A stretch of DNA of 35,565 nucleotides from JAAYBY01 sp964465385 (GCA_964465385.1 CAYXIM010000007.1:1-35565), one strand, 5' to 3'. Shown: positions 24,147 through 31,668, counted from the first letter of the stretch. The notes: a model not told the origin generated them from the sequence alone. Numbers and translations are program-made.

Positions 24147-25148
24147 TCAGGCGCCTGGGTTCTGGTCCAGCCAGCGGTGGACCCGTTCAGCCCGTTCAGC
24201 AGGCAGCCAGGTGTCGACCAGGTCCCGGTGTCCTTGAAGAAACCAGACAGCCGCCTCCTCATAACTGCTGTCCGTTTCATGCATGTGAGCCAGGGCCTGA
24301 GATGTCAAGGCACTGGAAGTCTGATACTGGCTCAAAAACTCATCCGCAAAAGCGCTATGGCTTTCATAAAAGGCTGGGTTGACCGTGACCGTCAGGTCAA
24401 TAGATGGAAAAGCGCATGCGCCATCCAGATAGCAATCAGCCGCATAGGGAGCCTCTTCCAAAAGGATCAGGTCATAGAGGCCGGTGATCCAGGCCGGTTC
24501 CCAGTAGTAGGCCACAATCGGCTCACCTTTTTCATAGGCACCGGCGATGGCTGCCGCCAAGGCAGCATCCGAACCAGGGTCCATGTAGGTGTAATTTTCA
24601 TCCAGGCCGTAAAAGGCATGTTTGTTGCGCATGATCTTGTCCACCTCCCAGCCTGAGATCGCACCATAGAGGCGCCCTTTATCCGGCTGGTCCGGATCGG
24701 CGAAGACAGCACTGTAGGCCTTGAGATCTGCTACGGTCCGCAAGTCAGGGGCCATGGGCTCGATCCCACGCGCGGGGTCACCTTCTATCACGTATCGGGG
24801 CACATAAAGGCCCTGGACGTTGTCCGAGTAGTTCACACCCAGGGCCAGAACGGCCCCAGACGAAACATCTTCCTCATAGGGTGCAATGTTGTCCTGCCAG
24901 GTCTCCATGTAAACATGTATGTCGCCTTTTTTTAAGGCATTGTAGGTGACAGCTGTTGTACCTGACACCTGTTCGGTCTGATAACCGTAAGCGTGTTGGG
25001 CAACCAGCATGGCCACCGCGTTGTGAAACTGCATGCTATCCCAGCCGGCATCACCAAAAACAACCGTTTCAGCTGAATCTGGAACACAAGCCGCTATCAC
25101 AAACATCACCAGGAAAACCAAGAGAAACACCGTTCTTTTCTTCATCAT
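24147..25148 (-). CDS. opuAC: Glycine betaine-binding lipoprotein of an OpuA-type transporter
   Basis: A 333-residue protein with a lipoprotein signal ending in the lipobox VIAAC, then the OpuAC/ProX fold. It shows FGDAGWDSMQFHNAVAMLV near the N-terminus and VYMETWQDNI, the sort of Trp-rich segments that bind quaternary amines through cation-pi contacts. It is anchored outside the membrane and delivers betaine or a related osmolyte to the permease encoded just downstream. Two ATG codons lie side by side at 25148 and 25145, behind GGGAGGTAGG. Confidence 0.88.
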   Translation of the reverse strand: MMKKRTVFLLVFLVMFVIAACVPDSAETVVFGDAGWDSMQFHNAVAMLVAQHAYGYQTEQVSGTTAVTYNALKKGDIHVYMETWQDNIAPYEEDVSSGAVLALGVNYSDNVQGLYVPRYVIEGDPARGIEPMAPDLRTVADLKAYSAVFADPDQPDKGRLYGAISGWEVDKIMRNKHAFYGLDENYTYMDPGSDAALAAAIAGAYEKGEPIVAYYWEPAWITGLYDLILLEEAPYAADCYLDGACAFPSIDLTVTVNPAFYESHSAFADEFLSQYQTSSALTSQALAHMHETDSSYEEAAVWFLQGHRDLVDTWLPAERAERVHRWLDQNPGA

Positions 25149-25224
25149 AAATACCTACCTCCCAACAGCAATAGCCATGAAAACACATCAATTACGGGTC
25201 GTCAGCTATTGGATAACAGGTACA

Positions 25225-25253
25225 AGGATAGGAAAGATCACCCAGCTTGTCAA
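25225..25253 (-). promoter_or_regulatory. Promoter of the glycine betaine binding protein/permease operon
   Basis: On the minus strand a perfect TTGACA (25248-25253) and TATCCT (25225-25230) are exactly 17 bases apart. The leader is about 70 bases. The rest of the 25149-25442 gap is AT-rich, and I see no gene in it. Confidence 0.62.
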
Positions 25254-25442
25254 ACCGCCTGTATATTTATTCTTTTATCGCATGATCATATGCCAGTAAA
25301 AAAGCAGGTATTAAATTCAAACTATGACAAAATAAAGAAACAAGAGAACACGGTTCGGCGCAAGCGACGCCAAGCAGCACTTGAAACAAGCAACCGGAGC
25401 ACAGGGGCCGGCTTTGTTTTCTTCCCGGACAGTTTGGCCGGC

Positions 25443-26267
25443 TCAGAGCACTTTAGCAAGAAAATTTTGGGTTCTCGGGTGGCTGGGTTGGGAGAAAATA
25501 CGCTCTGGCGTCTCGTCTTCAAGGATTTTGCCTTCATCCATGAAGAGAACCCGGGTGGCCACTTCCCGGGCAAAACCCATTTCATGTGTGACAATGACCA
25601 TGGTCATGCCTTCGTCAGCCAGCTGCTTGATCAGGTCCAACACCTCTCCGACCATTTCAGGGTCCAGAGACGAGGTGGGCTCATCAAACAAGATAACCAT
25701 GGGTTTCATAGCCAGGGCGCGAACGATGGCGATGCGCTGCTTTTGCCCGCCTGACAGGGTAGACGGGTAAACAGCAGCCTTTTCTTCCAGGCCGATGCGC
25801 TGCAACAAAGCCAAGGCATGCTGACGGGCTTGTGCACGGATTTTCGCTTTCGTGTGCGTGACCTGTGGCACCGGCCGTTTGGTTTTAGACAAGCGGTTGA
25901 GCAAAGGAAAAAACAAGGCCTGCAAGCGCTGTTTTCTCAAATCCTGTAAGCCAATGGTGACCGGAGCCAGCATGATGTTGTCCAAAACCGTCTTGTTGTG
26001 GAAGAGGTTGAATTGTTGAAAAACCATGCCCATATGCCGGCGGTGCTGGTTAATGTTAACCGAAAAATCAGAAATGTCGACACCATTAAAGATGATGGCA
26101 CCGCCACTGGGGTCTTCCATGCAATTGAGGCAGCGCAGGAAGGTGCTTTTGCCACTGCCTGACGGGCCAATGATGGCAATCTTCTCGCCTTCACGAATGG
26201 TCACGGAAATATCTTTGAGCACTTCAAGCTGACCATAATTCTTGGTCAAGTTACGCACGTCGATCAC
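25443..26267 (-). CDS. Polar amino acid ABC transporter ATP-binding protein with an insertion
   Basis: A 274-residue ATPase of the GlnQ/ArtP type with Walker A GPSGSGKST (34-42), Q-loop MVFQQFNLF, signature LSGGQKQR (171-178), Walker B VILFDEPTSSLDPE and switch His in VTHEMGFA. It is about 30 residues longer than usual because of a basic insertion at about residues 108-145 (DLRKQRLQALFFPLLN to KAKIRAQ) between the Q-loop and the signature. It starts with GTG at 26267, overlaps the permease gene by 17 bases, and has GGAGG ten bases before the start. It is the last gene of a binding protein-permease-ATPase operon. Confidence 0.9.
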   Translation of the reverse strand: MIDVRNLTKNYGQLEVLKDISVTIREGEKIAIIGPSGSGKSTFLRCLNCMEDPSGGAIIFNGVDISDFSVNINQHRRHMGMVFQQFNLFHNKTVLDNIMLAPVTIGLQDLRKQRLQALFFPLLNRLSKTKRPVPQVTHTKAKIRAQARQHALALLQRIGLEEKAAVYPSTLSGGQKQRIAIVRALAMKPMVILFDEPTSSLDPEMVGEVLDLIKQLADEGMTMVIVTHEMGFAREVATRVLFMDEGKILEDETPERIFSQPSHPRTQNFLAKVL

Positions 26268-26961
26268 TGAGTCTCAACCTCCGTTCCATCACTCTGATCA
26301 TCAACGCAATCAGCACGACCAGCACGATATAGATCAGGGCCATCACCAGGTAAGGCACCATAAATTCATAGCTGTTGGTCCCAATGTAACTGAAGGCGAC
26401 GTAGAGGTCGGCAGCACCAACAAAGCTGACGACCGACGTTTCTTTGATCAGGGTGATGAACTCATTGCCCAGAGTGGGCAGGATGTTCTTGATGGCTTGC
26501 GGGAAAACAATCTTCATCATGGTGACCCAGTAGCTTAGGCCCAGGGCCCGCCCAGCCTCCATCTGGCCTGTGTCGACCGATAAAATGCCGCTTCGCATGA
26601 TTTCGGAAACATAGGCACCACTGTTGAGACCAAAAACAATGATACAGACCTGCAACGACGGCAGGTTGATACCCAGCATGGGCAAGACGACATAATAGGA
26701 AACCAGAAGCTGAACCACAACCGGCGTACCGCGGAAAAGCCCCACATAAAAACGGCAACAGGCGTCCAGGACGCGCGGCAGCCGCTTGTATTTGGGCAAC
26801 ACCTCGATGATGGCGATGACTGTTCCAATCACGATTCCAATGGCCAGGCCGATGACTGCGATCAGGACCGTGTTTTGCAGTCCCGTGAGCACTTTGGTAT
26901 AACCGCCGTTCTCGTAGAACATCTCCCAAAATTTTTGCACCTTGATGGTAAATCCACCCAT
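26251..26961 (-). CDS. Polar amino acid ABC transporter permease
   Basis: A 236-residue HisM/GlnP-type permease. Membrane helices start at VLIAVIGLAIGIVIGTVIAI, followed by YVGLFRGTPVVVQLLVSYY, the hallmark of this family. The coupling loop reads MEAGRALGLSYWVTMMKIVF. One permease gene suggests a homodimer in the membrane. It lies between the binding-protein gene upstream and the ATPase gene downstream; a strong stem-loop separates it from the binding-protein gene. Confidence 0.92.
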   Translation of the reverse strand: MGGFTIKVQKFWEMFYENGGYTKVLTGLQNTVLIAVIGLAIGIVIGTVIAIIEVLPKYKRLPRVLDACCRFYVGLFRGTPVVVQLLVSYYVVLPMLGINLPSLQVCIIVFGLNSGAYVSEIMRSGILSVDTGQMEAGRALGLSYWVTMMKIVFPQAIKNILPTLGNEFITLIKETSVVSFVGAADLYVAFSYIGTNSYEFMVPYLVMALIYIVLVVLIALMIRVMERRLRLSDRRA

Positions 26962-26985
26962 GCCCGGATCCTTTCGTCAGAAAAG

Positions 26986-27015
26986 GGCCCCTTTGCCTGT
27001 TCAGGCAAAGGGGCC
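26986..27015 (-). terminator. Strong stem-loop between binding-protein and permease genes
   Basis: A perfect 14-base inverted repeat, GGCCCCTTTGCCTG with its complement, is separated by two bases and followed on the minus strand by CTTTTC. The T-run is weak, so it is likely a partial terminator or an mRNA-stabilising stem that makes the binding protein more abundant than the permease and ATPase. Confidence 0.72.
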
Positions 27016-27022
27016 AGATCTT

Positions 27023-27871
27023 TTATTTCATTTTGTTGATGGCTTCAACAATGTGATGGGCCGGCGCCTCATCGATGATGACGTACTGGATGTTGCCGTT
27101 GAGCATGTCCTGAACCGCCAAGGACCCCGAGCGGTAGCCGACGGCCTCAGCCTGATAGCCGTCAAAGCCCCAGTCTTCGTCGCCTTCGACATAGAATTGG
27201 CCCGTCGTTCCGGTTTGAACCCCGATTTTGGTCTTCTGATCCAAGCCGTTGAGGAGGGCCTCGACATCGGCTGCTGAGCTGACCGCATCAAAACGCTTGT
27301 CATCTTCACGGATGATGAGCATTTGGGCCGCATCATAATATTTGTCGGTGAAGGTCACATATTCTTTTCGATCTTCCTTGATGGTCAGGCCGGCCATGGC
27401 AATGTCCGCCTTGCTTTGCCCAACAGACAGGCAAACGGCTTCGAAATCCATGTTGCTGATGACCAGTTCCTTGCCCAGGTGCTCGGCCAGGGCAGCGGCG
27501 ATCTCCATATCAATGCCGTAGTACTGGTCGCCACCCTTGGTGTATTCAAAGGGCTCAAATCCGGCATTGGTCGCCACAACCAATTGGTCCTTGGAGGCAT
27601 CCAGCTGGGCAGAGTTGACCGCCTGGGGCTCACCATCACCAAAGTAGTTGTTGAGGATCTTGTCAAAGGTGCCATCGCTTTGAATCTGGGCAATAAAGGC
27701 GTTAACCTGCTCCAGTAATTCCGGCTGGTTCTTGTCGACGCCAAACGCATATTCTTCTTCGGTCAAGGGGATGTCGATAACTTTGGCTCCCACCTTGTCA
27801 TTGCTGCCACAGGCCGTGAGCAAAAGAGCCAACAACAGGACGCCTGAAAGCAAGGGGATTATCTTTTTCAT
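27023..27871 (-). CDS. Amino acid-binding lipoprotein, apparently circularly permuted
   Basis: A 282-residue protein with lipobox LLTAC (Cys21). The usual start of the family-3 binding fold, LVVATNAGFEPFEY, does not occur until about residue 97. The preceding region (residues 30-83: PLTEEEYAFGVDKNQPELLE, QSDGTFDKILNNYF) looks like the C-terminal end of ordinary family members. The protein stops soon after VIIDEAPAHHIVEAI, where an ordinary member would continue into that segment. The sequence thus reads as a circular permutation with domain content kept. Ligand contacts look intact (FEPFEY, AGLTIKEDRKEYVTFT). The ARG boxes upstream point to arginine or a related basic amino acid. The ATG at 27871 has GAGGAG in front; the longer frame was rejected. 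Confidence 0.85.
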   Translation of the reverse strand: MKKIIPLLSGVLLLALLLTACGSNDKVGAKVIDIPLTEEEYAFGVDKNQPELLEQVNAFIAQIQSDGTFDKILNNYFGDGEPQAVNSAQLDASKDQLVVATNAGFEPFEYTKGGDQYYGIDMEIAAALAEHLGKELVISNMDFEAVCLSVGQSKADIAMAGLTIKEDRKEYVTFTDKYYDAAQMLIIREDDKRFDAVSSAADVEALLNGLDQKTKIGVQTGTTGQFYVEGDEDWGFDGYQAEAVGYRSGSLAVQDMLNGNIQYVIIDEAPAHHIVEAINKMK

Positions 27872-27886
27872 ACGCAACTCCTCATT

Positions 27887-27900
27887 TGTATATTTATGCA
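27887..27900. promoter_or_regulatory. ARG box, probable ArgR operator (distal)
   Basis: TGTATATTTATGCA matches the ArgR/AhrC consensus TGNATWWWWATNCA at every position. It lies in the leader between promoter and start codon, 16 bases before the binding-protein ATG. Confidence 0.62.
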
Positions 27901-27917
27901 TGCATTTGATTAATTCA

Positions 27918-27931
27918 TGCATTTTTATACA
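27918..27931. promoter_or_regulatory. ARG box, probable ArgR operator (promoter-overlapping)
   Basis: TGCATTTTTATACA matches TGNATWWWWATNCA at every position and overlaps the predicted -10 element. Its centre is 31 bp from the other box, about three helical turns, so a hexameric ArgR could bind both on one face of the DNA. Confidence 0.65.
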
Positions 27932-27957
27932 TTACGACATTCGTTTCTCTTTGTCAA
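27929..27957 (-). promoter_or_regulatory. Promoter of the amino acid transporter operon
   Basis: On the minus strand a perfect TTGACA (27952-27957) is followed after 17 bases by TAATGT (27929-27934), a poor -10. The leader of about 50 bases contains the two ARG boxes. Confidence 0.52.
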
Positions 27958-27959
27958 GC

Positions 27960-27991
27960 GCCTTGATAAAAAAATGCCTTGATAAAAAAAA
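27960..27991. repeat. 16-bp tandem repeat
   Basis: GCCTTGATAAAAAAAT is followed by GCCTTGATAAAAAAAA. The second copy includes the T-tract of the terminator at 27984-28010 (read on the minus strand), so the first may be a duplicated terminator tail. It is probably of little function. Confidence 0.5.
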
Positions 27992-28010
27992 GCCCTTCTG
28001 ACGAAGGGCT
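27984..28010 (-). terminator. Terminator of the trxB-thioredoxin-fold operon
   Basis: On the minus strand, arms AGCCCTTC and GAAGGGCT with a four-base loop are followed by eight T residues. It lies 16 bases after the stop of the gene at 28027 and separates that operon from the amino acid transporter. Confidence 0.88.
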
Positions 28011-28026
28011 TGGGTGTGCGCCTGGT

Positions 28027-28668
28027 CTACAGCTGTTCCAGAACGTCTAAAAGGGCGGTCAACGGTTGGGCACCAGTCAAGCTGTGCACTTCATTGATGA
28101 TGGTTTTGGGCACGCCGGTAACCTGGTACTTGATGGTCCAGTGGACAAACGCATTGCTGTCGATCATGTCGGCCCGAATGTGTTCGTTTTCCAGGGCCAA
28201 GCGGTGGGCCATTAAAACGGCTGTCGGGCAGTAGGGGCAGCCGGAGGTCACAAAGACCTGAATGTGAACCGGCTTGTCGATCTTTTGAATGCGTGCCATA
28301 AGTGGGCCTGGCAGTTCTTCTTTAAGGCCGGACAGGGCCAAAATGGAACCCAGGAAGGCATTGATCTCGTAGCCTCCGGGCAGACCATAAAAATGAATTC
28401 CCGGATCGTGTCCCGTTTCGTCGAGCAAGACGATGGCAGGCACGTTACGCACCTGGTAGCGTTCAGCCTGCTCCTGATCGACCAGGAAATTGTAGGTGGT
28501 CACCGACAAGTGGTCACTTAAGGCGGCCAGCTCTTCGACGAAAAGCTGGGTGCTGCGGCAGTCCAGGCATTCAATTTCCTGCTTAAAGAAAAGGATCTGC
28601 ACCTTTTGATTCATCTGGCTTAAGATTTCTTTCAATTGCTGGGTGGTGTTTTCATCAAACAAAGCCAT
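28027..28668 (-). CDS. Protein disulfide oxidoreductase with two thioredoxin folds
   Basis: A 213-residue protein with two thioredoxin-like domains. The first has a CLDC motif (Cys34, Cys37) and a cis-Pro in NVPAIV. The second has the active-site CPYC (Cys144, Cys147) and a cis-Pro in GVPKT. This is the layout of archaeal PDO/glutaredoxin-like proteins and of the N-terminal domain of AhpF. It is encoded 12 bases after the thioredoxin reductase gene, with AGGAGG before the ATG, so it is probably the reductase's partner and passes electrons to disulfides or peroxiredoxins in the cytoplasm. Confidence 0.88.
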   Translation of the reverse strand: MALFDENTTQQLKEILSQMNQKVQILFFKQEIECLDCRSTQLFVEELAALSDHLSVTTYNFLVDQEQAERYQVRNVPAIVLLDETGHDPGIHFYGLPGGYEINAFLGSILALSGLKEELPGPLMARIQKIDKPVHIQVFVTSGCPYCPTAVLMAHRLALENEHIRADMIDSNAFVHWTIKYQVTGVPKTIINEVHSLTGAQPLTALLDVLEQL

Positions 28669-28680
28669 TTTACATTCCTC

Positions 28681-29661
28681 CTAGCGCTTGTTTAGCAAAT
28701 AATCTGCGGCTGATAAGGCAGCTTTAGCCCCTTCACCGCAGGCAACAATGATCTGTTTATAGGGGACGGTTGTGACATCACCGGCTGCAAAAACACCAGC
28801 CACGTCCGTCCGGCAGTTAAAGTCAACCACAATTTCATCAAAGGCATTCATGGCTACTAGGTCACGGGCAAAGCCGCTATTCGGTGTCAGGCCAATTTCA
28901 ACAAACACACCGGATGTCTGGATGCGGGTCTTGCGGCCACTTTTCAAGCAAACCGCCTCCACTTCTTTTACATGACCGGTCCCTGATATCTGCGACAATT
29001 CGTGTTCGAGCAGGTATTGGACGTTTTGGTGTTCGGCCAGCTTATCGACCAGAACCTGGTCGGCTATCAACCGGTCACGGCGCTGGACCAGGGTGACCCG
29101 GGTGGCCAGTTTAGCCAGGTCGATGGCCGCCGTCAAGCCTGAGTTGCCGCCGCCAACCACAACCACATCTTGGCCGGCATAAAAAGGGGCGTCGCAGATG
29201 GCACAATAGGTCACGCCGTGACCGACCAGCTCACGTTCCCCTGGTATATCCAGCCGTTTGGGCTGGCTACCGGAAGCAATGATCACAGTCTGGCTATGCA
29301 GGCGCTGACCGCTATCCAGGTGAATCACGTGGGGATCTCCCTTTTCGATCCGCGTCACCTGAACCTCTCTTTGCAGGTCGATCCCAAATTCAACAACCTG
29401 CTCTCTGAATTTTTCAATCAATTCCGGGCCCTGAATGTAGCGGTAACCCAGATAATTTTCAATGCCAGTTGTTTCTGCCATCTGGCCACCAATGTTGAGC
29501 GTGACCAGACCTGTTTTGAGTCCTTTGCGCAGGGCATAGACCGCCGCCGTTAAGCCGGACGGTCCGCCACCAATGATGATGACGTCATAGACGGTCGCCG
29601 GATCCAGTGCGGAAACCTGTTGGCCTATTGCAAACAACCCGGCATTCAATTGAAAATCCAT
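28681..29661 (-). CDS. trxB: Thioredoxin reductase-like flavoprotein
   Basis: A 326-residue protein with an FAD motif (VIIIGGGPSGLTAAVYA), the redox-active CAIC (Cys153, Cys156) in VTYCAICDAPFY, an NADPH motif (VVVVGGGNSGLTAAIDLA) and the C-terminal GVFAAGDVTTVPYKQIIVA. The sequence around GQMAETTGIENYLGYRYI resembles the AhpF reductase part. It has a short N-terminal extension before the FAD fold. The ATG at 29661 follows GAGGTGG; the longer frame adds six residues. It is the first gene of an operon with the two-thioredoxin-fold protein. Confidence 0.92.
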   Translation of the reverse strand: MDFQLNAGLFAIGQQVSALDPATVYDVIIIGGGPSGLTAAVYALRKGLKTGLVTLNIGGQMAETTGIENYLGYRYIQGPELIEKFREQVVEFGIDLQREVQVTRIEKGDPHVIHLDSGQRLHSQTVIIASGSQPKRLDIPGERELVGHGVTYCAICDAPFYAGQDVVVVGGGNSGLTAAIDLAKLATRVTLVQRRDRLIADQVLVDKLAEHQNVQYLLEHELSQISGTGHVKEVEAVCLKSGRKTRIQTSGVFVEIGLTPNSGFARDLVAMNAFDEIVVDFNCRTDVAGVFAAGDVTTVPYKQIIVACGEGAKAALSAADYLLNKR

Positions 29662-29697
29662 CGGACCACCTCTTCTCAACTGATTTTCCTTCCTTTA

Positions 29698-29703
29698 ATT
29701 ATA
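29698..29703 (-). promoter_or_regulatory. Possible -10 element of the trxB promoter
   Basis: A perfect TATAAT on the minus strand lies 37 bases before the trxB start codon. No good -35 is visible at 16-18 bases, so the promoter may need an activator. Confidence 0.4.
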
Positions 29704-29779
29704 CACCAAACAGGCCCTCACAGCAGCATGTTCAGCTGAATTTCTCAAGGTTTAACCTGTATTTTTCTTTATCATCTGT

Positions 29780-29808
29780 TTGCAGAACGTGGCTAGGCAT
29801 GATACGCT
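29780..29808 (+). promoter_or_regulatory. Possible promoter of the glycine betaine ATPase gene
   Basis: TTGCAG (29780-29785) and TACGCT (29803-29808) are 17 bases apart, about 43 bases before the ATG. Both hexamers are weak. Confidence 0.35.
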
Positions 29809-29851
29809 TTTAAGATAGACAGCATTATTTTCATCTGGAGGAGACAGGTTT

Positions 29852-31054
29852 ATGAGTCAGATCGTTGTTGAACATTTATATAAAGTCTTTGGAAGCAACG
29901 GCCGCCGGGCAGTGAAGCTGTTGCAGGCAGGTCAGAGCAAGGAGGCCATCCGCAAGCACACCGGTGCAACCGTTGGCGTTGACAACGCCAGCTTTACAGT
30001 CAAGCGCGGTGAGACGTTCGTCATCATGGGCCTGTCCGGCAGTGGCAAGTCAACCGTGGTCCGCTGCATCAACCGCCTGATTGAACCAACATCCGGCCAC
30101 ATCACCGTTAACGGACAGGATATTCTGGCCATGAACAAGCGAGCATTGACACAGTTTCGTCGTGACCTGTTAGGCATGGTCTTTCAAAACTTTGCGTTGC
30201 TGCCCAACCGGACCTTGTTGGCCAACACCGCTTACGGGCTGGAGATCAAAGGTGTGCCTGCACGCATCCGTGAGAAAAAAGCCCAAGAAGCCTTGGAACT
30301 GGTCGGTTTGTCTGCTTATGAAGCCGCTTACCCAGACCAGCTTAGCGGCGGCATGAAGCAGCGTGTGGGCCTGGCCCGGGCCCTGGCCAATGATGCCGAG
30401 ATTCTTTTGATGGACGAGGCTTTTAGCGCCCTGGATCCCCTGATTCGAAAAGACATGCAAGACGAATTGATTGACCTGCAAAAGAAAGTCAATAAAACCA
30501 TCCTCTTCATCACCCATGACCTGGATGAAGCCCTCAAGCTTGGCGACCGGATCATGATCATGAAGGACGGCCGCAGCGTCCAAGTGGGCACACCTGAAGA
30601 AATTCTCAGCCAACCGGCGGATGAATACGTCCGCCGATTCGTTCAGGGCGTGGACCGCAGCAAACTCTTAACAGCCGCTGATATCATGATCCGGCCCTGG
30701 ACCATGCTCCGCATCAGCCAAGGCCCCCATCTGGCTCAAAAAGAGCTGCGCCAATATGGTCTGGATCGTTTGTTTGTCATCAGCGACCAGGGACGAAAAC
30801 TGTTGGGGGCAGTGACGAATCAAGGTATCCAGCAGGCCATCCAAAGGGGTGATCGAACCCTTGAAAACAGCATTGAACCCGACCTCGTCTACCCCGTTTC
30901 CCCTGACTGCAGCATCGACAACCTGATTGAGCTGACCGTCAAGGACATGACCCCCTTGTCTGTCGTCGATGGTGAGCGCCGCTTTCTGGGTATCATTGTT
31001 CGAAGCACCGTCCTGGCCGCCATCAACGCTGCCCGGGAAACGGCAGCCTCCTGA
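29852..31054 (+). CDS. opuAA: Glycine betaine/proline ABC transporter ATP-binding protein
   Basis: A 400-residue ATPase of the OpuAA/ProV type. It has the family's N-terminal extension (VEHLYKVFGSNGRRAVKLLQ), Walker A GLSGSGKST (60-68), signature LSGGMKQR, Walker B ILLMDEAFSALDPLIR and switch His FITHDLDEALKL. After about residue 265 the C-terminus looks like a pair of CBS domains, which sense ionic strength or nucleotides in OpuA. GGAGGAG precedes the ATG. It is encoded alone, away from its probable partners opuAC and opuAB at 23241-25148. Confidence 0.9.
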   Translation: MSQIVVEHLYKVFGSNGRRAVKLLQAGQSKEAIRKHTGATVGVDNASFTVKRGETFVIMGLSGSGKSTVVRCINRLIEPTSGHITVNGQDILAMNKRALTQFRRDLLGMVFQNFALLPNRTLLANTAYGLEIKGVPARIREKKAQEALELVGLSAYEAAYPDQLSGGMKQRVGLARALANDAEILLMDEAFSALDPLIRKDMQDELIDLQKKVNKTILFITHDLDEALKLGDRIMIMKDGRSVQVGTPEEILSQPADEYVRRFVQGVDRSKLLTAADIMIRPWTMLRISQGPHLAQKELRQYGLDRLFVISDQGRKLLGAVTNQGIQQAIQRGDRTLENSIEPDLVYPVSPDCSIDNLIELTVKDMTPLSVVDGERRFLGIIVRSTVLAAINAARETAAS

Positions 31055-31258
31055 TTATTTCTCGTCGTGATGGGCGAAAGCAGCAAAAAATAATGCTGTT
31101 CTTTTCGTTTTGTTCGTGGTACAATCCGTTTGAACCAACCACCTATGATCAGGGTTGTCTTGTAACCAACAAACAGTTCCTCATCATCAACACAGTAAGG
31201 TACCCCAAACAAACCGGACGGACGAGCCGTACCGGTCAAACAAGAGAGGACACGGAAC

Positions 31259-31540
31259 ATGCCAGACAAGAACATCGTATGTAAAGACTGTGGAGCAACC
31301 TTTGTTTTTACAGAAAGCGAACAAGAATTTTATCGCGAAAAGGGATTTGAAAACGAACCGCTGAGATGCCCCTCCTGCAGGTCTGCACGCAAACAGGCCC
31401 GCCAGGGCGGCTACAACCGGGAACGCGAAATGTTTCCGGCCGTTTGCTCAGAATGCGGCGTCGATACAACTGTTCCCTTCAGGCCTTCCGGAGATAAACC
31501 GGTTTACTGCCAGGATTGCTACCGCAGCTTAAGGCGATAA
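31259..31540 (+). CDS. Small zinc-ribbon protein with four CxxC motifs
   Basis: A 93-residue protein that starts IVCKDCGATFVFTESEQEFY. It has four CxxC motifs (CKDC, CPSC, CSEC, CQDC), enough for two zinc ribbons, joined by a basic linker. This matches a conserved small zinc-binding family in bacteria that is annotated only as zinc-ribbon or cytochrome-c-like CxxC protein. Nucleic-acid or protein binding is plausible but not shown. AGAGAGGA lies before the ATG. A long leader of about 125 bases runs from a possible -10 TACAAT at 31120-31125. A strong terminator follows directly. Confidence 0.85.
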   Translation: MPDKNIVCKDCGATFVFTESEQEFYREKGFENEPLRCPSCRSARKQARQGGYNREREMFPAVCSECGVDTTVPFRPSGDKPVYCQDCYRSLRR

Positions 31541-31560
31541 GCACCAAACAGAAAAAAGGA

Positions 31561-31592
31561 AACCGTCCGGCTGCCAGCCGGACGGTTTTTTT
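31561..31592 (+). terminator. Terminator after the zinc-ribbon gene
   Basis: A perfect 12-base stem, AACCGTCCGGCT with its complement, closes a three-base loop and ends in a run of seven T residues, one of the strongest in the window. Confidence 0.92.
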
Positions 31593-31639
31593 ATGTTGGC
31601 ACACATCCTGAAAACCTTTTCTTTTGATCATTTGCCCAC

Positions 31640-31668
31640 TTCAAAAGCCGGTTGTTTTGCTTTATAAT
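31640..31668 (+). promoter_or_regulatory. Promoter of the CoA-disulfide reductase gene
   Basis: TTCAAA (31640-31645) and a perfect TATAAT (31663-31668) are 17 bases apart. The leader of about 98 bases contains repeated TGGCACA words. Confidence 0.62.

Noticed and set aside
25260..25273. TGTATATTTATTCT, one mismatch from the ARG box, upstream of the betaine operon
   Set aside because: It is a single imperfect copy in AT-rich sequence with no second box nearby, so chance is likely.
25149..25442. Small gene or RNA in the longest gap
   Set aside because: Apart from the betaine operon promoter I see only AT-rich sequence and GCCGGC words, with no ribosome site, strong hairpin or T-run.
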